Shown one piece after another: positions 58,594 through 64,000 of a stretch of 64,000 bases of DNA. Under the pieces are notes generated by a model. It ran no database searches. It saw nothing but the letters and a program-made list of their open reading frames with translations, and had not been told where the DNA came from. The translations under genes were made by a program, and so were the position numbers. The first letter of the stretch is position 1; each line of letters begins with the position of its first letter. Source of the stretch: Candidatus Gastranaerophilales bacterium (lineage in GTDB: Bacteria; Cyanobacteriota; Vampirovibrionia; Gastranaerophilales; Gastranaerophilaceae); the NCBI GenBank assembly GCA_944324255.1, contig CALUVM010000003.1, positions 1 to 64,000 of the forward strand, read 5' to 3'.

Positions 58594-60120
58594 TTATTTT
58601 ATCAAAGATTCAGCAGTCATCTCTTCCGGTTTTTTAATCCCCATTAATTCTAAAACCGTTGGAGCTACGTTGCATAAAGCTCCGTCTGACTTGAGTTCTA
58701 AACCTTTTGGTCCGTTTATGACAACGAAAGGAACTTCGTTTGTTGTATGTGCTGTCATTGGTTTGCCGGTTTCTTCGTTAACCATTACTTCGGCATTACC
58801 GTGGTCAGCGGTTAGCAGCATAATAACCCCGTTTTCTTTACATTTTTCTGCGATTTTACCAACGCATTCATCAACCACCTTGCAAGCTTTTGTTGCCGCT
58901 TCTATTACACCCGTATGACCTACCATATCAGGGTTGGCAAAGTTTACAAGAATAAATCCGTATTCAGGATTTTCAACCGCTTTTAAAACATTTTCGCAAA
59001 CCTCGTAAGCACTCATTTCCGGCTGCAAGTCGTAAGTCGGAACCTTCGGTGACGGAACAAGTTTTCTTGTCTCATGAGGCTGCGGGTCATCAATTCCGCC
59101 GTTAAAGAAAAATGTTACGTGGGCATATTTTTCTGTTTCTGCTGTTCTGAACTGGTTAATTCCGTTAGCTTCCAAAACATCTCCAAGGATATTTACAAGG
59201 TGAGTTTTCGGAAATGCTACCGGGAATGTGAAAGTTTCTTCATAGCTTGTCATTGTACAATAGTAAATATTCTGAAGGACTTTCTTTCTGTCAAAACCGT
59301 CAAAGTCTTTAAAGTTAATAGCTTTGGTTATTTCTCTTGCTCTGTCCGGTCTGTAGTTGAAGAAGATAATAGCGTCATTATCGTGGATTCTTGATTCTTC
59401 TCCGCCAACAACTATAGGGAGAACAAATTCGTCCGTAACACCTTCTTCATAAGACTTTTTAACCCCTTCAACAGCAGAAGCAGCTTTATTACCTTCTCCG
59501 AAGAGTAAGCAGTTATAACCTTTTTCTACTCTATCCCAGCGGTTATCCCTGTCCATTATGTAATATCTTCCGATAACACTTGCTATAGGAGATAAGTTAT
59601 ATTTTTTAAGCTCGTCCTCTACTATTTGTAAGTATTCGCATGCACTGGCAGGAGGTGTATCACGCCCGTCAAGGAATGCGTGCACGTATACTTTTGTCAA
59701 ACCTTCTTTAGAAGCCAATTGAATAAGAGCAAGAAGATGATCTAAAGATGAATGAACTCCGCCAGTTGATACAAGTCCGTAGATATGAAGCGACGAGTTG
59801 TTTTTCTTTGCATGGTTTATTGCTTCAAGAAATTTTTCGTTCTTGAAAAAAGAACCGTCTTTGATAGCATTGTTTATTTTGGATAAATCCTGATAAACGA
59901 TTCTACCTGCGCCAAGATTCAGGTGCCCGACTTCACTATTACCCATCTGTCCGGCAGGCAATCCTACAAATTCTCCATCTGCGTGTATAACAGTGGACGG
60001 GTATTCTTTTATAAGTTTTGGAACATTAACCGGATGAGAAAGCTTTGTGGCATCATATTTTTCTAACCCTTTGCTTATGCCCCATCCGTCCATTATGCAT
60101 AATAAAATACGGTTTGTCAT
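58594..60120 (-). CDS. gpmI: 2,3-bisphosphoglycerate-independent phosphoglycerate mutase
   Basis: 508 residues from ATG 60120 (AAAGGGAT upstream), chosen over an earlier in-frame ATG at 60171. Interconverts 3- and 2-phosphoglycerate in glycolysis. Alkaline-phosphatase-fold marks: CIMDGWG, the phospho-Ser in MGNSEVGHLNLGAG, HAFLDGRDTPP, NYRPDRAREIT, and the metal region LLTADHGNAEVM. Length is typical (~510). No other glycolytic gene is adjacent. Confidence 0.97.
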   Translation of the reverse strand: MTNRILLCIMDGWGISKGLEKYDATKLSHPVNVPKLIKEYPSTVIHADGEFVGLPAGQMGNSEVGHLNLGAGRIVYQDLSKINNAIKDGSFFKNEKFLEAINHAKKNNSSLHIYGLVSTGGVHSSLDHLLALIQLASKEGLTKVYVHAFLDGRDTPPASACEYLQIVEDELKKYNLSPIASVIGRYYIMDRDNRWDRVEKGYNCLLFGEGNKAASAVEGVKKSYEEGVTDEFVLPIVVGGEESRIHDNDAIIFFNYRPDRAREITKAINFKDFDGFDRKKVLQNIYYCTMTSYEETFTFPVAFPKTHLVNILGDVLEANGINQFRTAETEKYAHVTFFFNGGIDDPQPHETRKLVPSPKVPTYDLQPEMSAYEVCENVLKAVENPEYGFILVNFANPDMVGHTGVIEAATKACKVVDECVGKIAEKCKENGVIMLLTADHGNAEVMVNEETGKPMTAHTTNEVPFVVINGPKGLELKSDGALCNVAPTVLELMGIKKPEEMTAESLIK

Positions 60121-60194
60121 AATTATCCCTTTCTTTAAAATCTCCCTTATAACCTTTTTAGTGTATGCCAAACACGGGGGAATGTAAAGAAGAA

Positions 60195-60704
60195 TTATAA
60201 TTGATAATATGTGACAAGCTTTCCGCCGTAATTCTTTTCTTTCAGGGGTGAATACTTGGTTATAATCGGTACAGAGTGTTCTGCAACAGCCATCGTTCCG
60301 GATTTTAACAGCGGAAATATCTTTTCATAAAAACCGCTCTCATAAGGCGGGTCTATATAGATAACATCAAATACCATTGAAGTCTTTTCTAATAATTTAA
60401 TACTGTCACCGATTTTGAGGTTAACATCAATCCCTAAATTTTGATAATTCTTCTTAATAATTAAAGCAGCTTTCGGATTCTTTTCAAAAACTAAAACTTT
60501 CCCAAAACCTCTTGATAAAGCTTCCAGACCCATAACACCGGACCCTCCGAAAAGATCAAGAAAAGTCTTTCCTTCAAAATCTCCCATTATTGAATAAAGA
60601 GTGTTAAAAACTCCCATCCGGACTTTTGAAAGAGTCGGTCTTGTTATTTTTTCATCCGGAGCCAGAATTTTACGTCCTTTATATTTACCGCCTGTTATAA
60701 TCAT
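60195..60704 (-). CDS. rsmD: 16S rRNA (guanine966-N2)-methyltransferase
   Basis: 169 residues. MIITGGKYKGRKI start, TRPTLSKVRMGVFN, SAM-binding LDLFGGSGVMGLEALSRG, and the catalytic IDPPY. Acts in 30S maturation. ATG overlaps the bioD stop (TAATG), so the two are coupled. coaD, which often follows rsmD, is absent. Confidence 0.95.
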   Translation of the reverse strand: MIITGGKYKGRKILAPDEKITRPTLSKVRMGVFNTLYSIMGDFEGKTFLDLFGGSGVMGLEALSRGFGKVLVFEKNPKAALIIKKNYQNLGIDVNLKIGDSIKLLEKTSMVFDVIYIDPPYESGFYEKIFPLLKSGTMAVAEHSVPIITKYSPLKEKNYGGKLVTYYQL

Positions 60705-61420
60705 TAGCAGAATTCCAGTTTCTCAATTTTGACCTTGAAAACACTTTCGATATCAATACCGTTCAAGATAGCAGTGATAAGTTCTTCCGGTATAATTTTG
60801 TCCCCGAGATAAGGTAAAAGTCCGAGTATCTTTACATTTGAATACTCTTCTACAACTCTGGTTATTGACGTAAGAAGTTCTTTGGAACAACCGTCTTTTA
60901 TATTGTTGATAATTACTCCTCTAATAGCGATGCCTTTTTCCTGTGCCGTATAAATAGATAATAAGGTATCGTTTATTGAATCTTCTCCCGGTGTTACCAC
61001 AAAAAGAACCGGAACCTGCAGTTTTTTAATCATATCTGTTGTTTGAAGTGCAGGAGCAATAGGACTTAACAATCCGTTATCACCATCTAAAATTGTACAG
61101 TCGGTTGTGGTAATTATCCTTTCATATTCTGCATGTATAAGCTCCAAATCAATAAATTCATTTTCTGCTTCTGCCGCTATGAGCGGGGCTGCGTTTGATT
61201 TGAAAAGATATGAAAAATGGGTATTAATGTATGGATCGATAGACTTAATAAACGTCAGATCAGGTGATTGCATAAAACCGTTAATTTCAATTCCTGATGT
61301 TTGTATAGGCTTGTAAACACAGGTAGAATATCCTAGGCTTTGCATTGTTGCCGCAATCCCCGCAGATAGGAATGTCTTTCCGTCATTTTTGTTAGCTGAT
61401 GTGATATACAAGTTGAACAT
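60704..61420 (-). CDS. bioD: Dethiobiotin synthase-like ATPase
   Basis: 238 residues; a P-loop enzyme of the BioD/CobB type. The P-loop ITSANKNDGKTF is atypical (BioD usually has GTDTxVGKT), and YKPIQTSG matches the KP[VI]xTG segment. LDGDNGLLSPI stands where EGAGG is usual. The C-terminal IKILGLLPYLG segment fits. So this is clearly in the BioD family, but the altered motifs leave room for another substrate. No other bio gene is present. Divergent from glmU. Confidence 0.75.
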   Translation of the reverse strand: MFNLYITSANKNDGKTFLSAGIAATMQSLGYSTCVYKPIQTSGIEINGFMQSPDLTFIKSIDPYINTHFSYLFKSNAAPLIAAEAENEFIDLELIHAEYERIITTTDCTILDGDNGLLSPIAPALQTTDMIKKLQVPVLFVVTPGEDSINDTLLSIYTAQEKGIAIRGVIINNIKDGCSKELLTSITRVVEEYSNVKILGLLPYLGDKIIPEELITAILNGIDIESVFKVKIEKLEFC

Positions 61421-61518
61421 AAACTAATCTTAACACTATTTATTTTTAACGTAAAGCCGAATATATAATATTTTCTGAATATTTATGATAAAATAAGCTC
61501 ATAAGAGGGGAAAATAAT

Positions 61519-62799
61519 ATGGTTAAATCAATTATAATGGCAGCAGGAAAAGGTACCAGAATGAAATCTGATACTCCGAAAGTTTTACATACAATCTTTG
61601 AGAAAACGCTTTTGGGTTATGTGCTTGATGCGGTAAATAAAACAGGACTTTGCGACGAAAACTTTGTTATAGTCGGACATCAGGCCGAAAGAGTTGAGGA
61701 GTATTTAAAAGATAATTATCCTTTTGCAAAACCGGTTTTACAATCACCGCAGCTTGGTACGGGGCATGCTGTCAGTATGGCAATTCCGTATTTAAAAGAT
61801 TATACCGGTGAAGTTATAATCCTTAACGGAGATATTCCGCTTATTACAGCAGATTCAGTTAAAGAATTTATTGAATTTCATACCTCAACAGGGGCTGATT
61901 TGACAGTTATGAGCGCCCTGTTTGAAGAGCCCGGCAATCTTGGAAGAATTGTAAGAAACAAGGACGGTTCTCTGGATTCTATTGTGGAAGCTAAAGATGC
62001 TAATTCCGAACAAAAAGAAATTAAGGAAATTAATGCAGGTGTCTATTGCCTGAACTGGGAAAAAATCATGCCGGCTTTTGCAAACCTAAAAACAAATAAC
62101 GCTCAGGGCGAATATTATTTAACGGATATAATCAAGTGGGCTAATGAAAACGGGCTAAAAGCAAATGTTTATACTTTAAAAGATAAAAATGAAATATATG
62201 GTATAAATTCTAAAGTCGAACTGGCTGAAGCTGCCAGACTTTTAAACAGCAGAACTATAACAAAACATTTAACCAACGGAGTTGAAATTATTGACCCCGC
62301 AACGACCTGGATTAGCCCTGAAACAGAAATAGGAGCTGATACAGTTATTTATCCTTCATGTTACATAAACGGCAAAAATAAGATTGGCTCTCATTGTAAA
62401 ATCGGTCCGTTTGCGCACCTGAGAGGCGGTGTTATTCTTGAAGATTATGTAAAAATAGGGAACTTTGTTGAAGTTAAAAAGACAACAATAAAATCTCATA
62501 CAAATGCCTGTCACCTGACGTATCTCGGTGACAGTGAAATAGGTGCAAATGTAAACGTTGGAGCGGGAACCATTACTGCTAACTTTAATCCTTTAACGAG
62601 AGAAAAAAGTAAAACCGTTATAAAAGATAACGTAAAAATAGGTTCAAATTCTGTTATTGTGGCTCCTGTTACAATCGAAGAGGGTGCTAATATAGGTGCT
62701 GTTGGAGTTATAACTAAGGATGTTCCGGCGTGGGCACTTGCTATAACCCGCTCACCTTTAAAAGTTCTTGAAAATTGGGTTAAACGGAAATTACACTAA
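61519..62799 (+). CDS. glmU: Bifunctional UDP-GlcNAc pyrophosphorylase / GlcN-1-P acetyltransferase
   Basis: 426 residues, a little short of the usual ~455. N-terminal uridylyltransferase: IIMAAGKGTRMKSDTPKVLH, QLGTGHAV, LNGDIPLI, VEAKDA and NAGVYC. C-terminal left-handed beta-helix acetyltransferase: LRGGVILEDYVKIGNFVEVKKT, HLTYLGDSEIG, NVGAGTITANF and the C-terminal AITRSPL. Supplies UDP-GlcNAc for peptidoglycan and for LpxA. AGAGGGG precedes the ATG; an extended -10 (TGATAAAAT, 61486-61494) may be its promoter. Confidence 0.96.
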   Translation: MVKSIIMAAGKGTRMKSDTPKVLHTIFEKTLLGYVLDAVNKTGLCDENFVIVGHQAERVEEYLKDNYPFAKPVLQSPQLGTGHAVSMAIPYLKDYTGEVIILNGDIPLITADSVKEFIEFHTSTGADLTVMSALFEEPGNLGRIVRNKDGSLDSIVEAKDANSEQKEIKEINAGVYCLNWEKIMPAFANLKTNNAQGEYYLTDIIKWANENGLKANVYTLKDKNEIYGINSKVELAEAARLLNSRTITKHLTNGVEIIDPATTWISPETEIGADTVIYPSCYINGKNKIGSHCKIGPFAHLRGGVILEDYVKIGNFVEVKKTTIKSHTNACHLTYLGDSEIGANVNVGAGTITANFNPLTREKSKTVIKDNVKIGSNSVIVAPVTIEEGANIGAVGVITKDVPAWALAITRSPLKVLENWVKRKLH

Positions 62800-62853
62800 T
62801 TATTAAGAATTGTAACAATTTTTATAAACTCTGAAATTGTATATTATTTATAT

Positions 62854-62871
62854 ACTTTAAATATATGTAAG
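62854..62871 (+). promoter_or_regulatory. Shared upstream element, copy 3
   Basis: ACTTTAAATATATGTAAG, one base different from copies 1 and 2, ending 31 bases before the ATG at 62903. Over 41 bases (62832-62872) it aligns without gaps to copy 1, with 33 identities, including a shared TGAAATTG block. Confidence 0.65.
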
Positions 62872-62902
62872 TAAGATAAATAAGTTTTAAGGAGACAAAA
62901 TT

Positions 62903-63202
62903 ATGTCAACTAACATTAATGCAAACGTTCTGAAAAGTTTTATAATTAAGACAATCGGTTCAGATAAACTGACAGCTTCAACCGCACAGAAATACGGAGT
63001 TGATGCCGGCAAGTATGCAGAAGCAAACGTTGATGAAAATGCTTATCTGGAGCTGGATGAAATACTGGACGATTCAGAACTGTATGAACAATTTGCAGTA
63101 ATGTATAATGAAGAAGTAGAGCAGAAGAGAGATGCTAAAAACGAAGAAGCAGAAAAAGAAGAGCAGGCTAAAGTAAAGGATAAAAACGAGTCAGGAGTAT
63201 AA
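62903..63202 (+). CDS. Small orphan protein (99 aa)
   Basis: No family recognised. Residues ~1-70 look globular (VLKSFIIKTIGSDKLTAS, AQKYGVDAGKYAEANV, LDEILDDSELYEQFAVMY), and the last ~28 form a highly charged Glu/Lys/Ala tail. There is no Cys and no signal peptide. AAGGAG is placed well before the ATG. Monocistronic, with its own terminator and the shared upstream element. It looks like an abundant small cytoplasmic protein. Confidence 0.78.
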   Translation: MSTNINANVLKSFIIKTIGSDKLTASTAQKYGVDAGKYAEANVDENAYLELDEILDDSELYEQFAVMYNEEVEQKRDAKNEEAEKEEQAKVKDKNESGV

Positions 63203-63220
63203 AAAGAATAAGGTATTATA

Positions 63221-63247
63221 AAAGCGGGACTTATCTCCCGCTTTTTT
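63221..63247 (+). terminator. Terminator of the 99-residue orphan gene
   Basis: Stem AAAGCGGGA / TCCCGCTTT with a six-base loop, followed by a TTT run, 18 bases past the stop. Confidence 0.9.
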
Positions 63248-63348
63248 ATTATGCTACAAAATCAGTCAATAAGCGTATTTCAGACACTTAAAAAGACCTT
63301 AATATTTCTTAACAAAAGTGACAAACCTCTCATAAGAATGTAAAAATA

Positions 63349-63357
63349 TGATATAAT
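63349..63357 (+). promoter_or_regulatory. Extended -10 promoter for the Ycf45-like gene
   Basis: TGATATAAT (TG-n-TATAAT) about 66 bases before the ATG at 63424. No clear -35 box. Confidence 0.45.
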
Positions 63358-63423
63358 AAAATTAGGAGATAGCTTTAATAGTTTGCAGCCAAATGCGTGA
63401 GCAGAAAGGCATTTTATATACAG

Positions 63424-64000
63424 ATGACAAGTAATTTACAGTTCCACAATGACCTCGAAAGATTATTGGCGGTTATGCCCCAAAAGGTTATCTCTAATTT
63501 GTCTGAAGAACAATTAGATGATGTTATAGAGATTGTGCTGGATATAGGAAGAGTCCCTGAAATTCGACATGCCGGCGGAAAAATTGACAGGATGAATTGT
63601 GAAGCTGTAAATGATGAAGATATAACATTTGTAACATCTCATCTTCAAGAATTTACTCATGATAACAGAACCGGCATTCCGGGAACTCTGCATAGAATTA
63701 GTGCTATAAGGAACCGGCAGGGGAAAGTTGTAGGACTGACCTGCCGTATCGGAAGAGTTGTAACCGGAACTATTTCTTGCATAAAAGATATTTGTACCCA
63801 GGGGAAGAGTATTCTTTTCCTTGGACCTCCCGGAGTCGGAAAAACCACAAAACTTAGAGAAATTGCAAGGCTTGTTGCAGATGAGCTGGGCAAAAGAGTA
63901 ATTATTGTGGATACGTCCAATGAAATTGCGGGAGATGGTGATACTCCGCATCCTGCAATAGGTTCAGCAAGAAGAATGCAGGTTCCGCAGCCGGAATTTC
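63424..64000 (+). CDS. Ycf45-like SpoIIIAA/R3H-type ATPase (5' part, cut by window edge)
   Basis: The frame stays open from ATG 63424 to the window end, giving 192 residues. An N-terminal region (LERLLAVMPQKVI, VPEIRHAGG) leads to the SpoIIIAA-like AAA+ domain. RIGRVVTG, Walker A LGPPGVGKTTKLREI, Walker B VIIVDTSNEIAG and HPAIGSARRMQV match Ycf45 proteins, which usually continue into an R3H RNA/DNA-binding domain. The family is typical of Cyanobacteria and relatives and is used here for the taxonomic guess. The ribosome binding site is poor (AAAGG is 15 bases away). Confidence 0.9.
   Translation, partial: MTSNLQFHNDLERLLAVMPQKVISNLSEEQLDDVIEIVLDIGRVPEIRHAGGKIDRMNCEAVNDEDITFVTSHLQEFTHDNRTGIPGTLHRISAIRNRQGKVVGLTCRIGRVVTGTISCIKDICTQGKSILFLGPPGVGKTTKLREIARLVADELGKRVIIVDTSNEIAGDGDTPHPAIGSARRMQVPQPEF

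Noticed and set aside
62785-62902. Standard sigma-70 promoter for the 99-residue gene
   Set aside because: Several TTGTAA and TATACT-like boxes exist, but none at 16-18 base spacing. Only the shared element is reported.
1-64000. tRNA or rRNA genes, insertion sequences, prophage
   Set aside because: No clover-leaf or rRNA sequence, transposase, integrase or phage structural gene was recognised in any gap or frame.

Overview
The window reads as a piece of chromosome from an AT-rich, Gram-negative, flagellated and non-photosynthetic relative of Cyanobacteria, most likely a gut Gastranaerophilales / Vampirovibrionia (Melainabacteria) type. This assignment is inference. It rests on low GC, an LPS gene (lpxA), flagellin and FliD, PilT, a Ycf45-like SpoIIIAA/R3H ATPase at the right edge, several families of lineage-restricted hypothetical proteins, and no photosynthesis genes. 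No rRNA, tRNA, insertion sequence, prophage or CRISPR array was seen. Genes are tightly packed in short alternating-strand operons.

Layout. 1-11,044: a giant 3503-residue FliD-like filament-cap protein with its own promoter, flanked by octamer repeats and hairpins. 11,134-14,720 (+): rph, an MFS transporter, a radical SAM protein and a strong bidirectional terminator. 14,733-17,608 (-): rpsT and a degenerate HerA-like ATPase with a UvrD-type C-terminal domain. 17,724-20,295 (+): inactive-looking M16, M14 peptidase, uppS. 20,328-26,379 (-): gatD, recO, pilT, a small Ser/Gly/Cys protein, two orphan membrane proteins and a DtxR-family regulator with an operator inside its promoter. 26,569-28,290 (+): rplS, rbgA, tag. 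28,287-35,024 (-): EamA transporter, lpxA, an orphan membrane protein, a GH13 enzyme, era. 35,193-36,899 (+): an orphan glycine-zipper protein. 36,907-43,536 (-): U32 protein, TPR-pth-ffh, and a putative axial/secreted protein. 43,698-46,145 (+): DJ-1 family and TPR proteins. 46,134-49,393 (-): tlyA, tatD, PD-(D/E)XK nuclease, PfkB kinase. 49,651-52,202 (+): flagellin and a Memo-AMMECR1 fusion. 52,186-53,565 (-): recF and a small orphan. 53,747-54,241 (+): ispF. 54,238-61,420 (-): histidine kinase, SNF2 helicase, gpmI, rsmD, bioD. 61,519-64,000 (+): glmU, a small orphan, and the truncated Ycf45-like ATPase.

Most of the window is housekeeping: translation and ribosome assembly (rpsT, rplS, rbgA, era, ffh, pth, tlyA, rsmD), repair (recF, recO, tag), envelope (uppS, gatD, lpxA, glmU) and metabolism (gpmI, ispF, bioD). 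The unusual material is in the surface and motility proteins and in the lineage-specific orphans. The main finds are: (1) FliD expanded about sevenfold by some 20 Flagellin_IN-like units, two GLUG blocks and a four-cysteine knuckle; (2) three unrelated small orphan genes sharing one AT-rich promoter-region element; (3) short stop-codon-rich tandem repeats that begin exactly at gene stop codons; (4) a DtxR-type operator sitting in a perfect sigma-70 spacer; (5) a degenerate HerA-like protein with an acidic linker and a Tudor-like tail.
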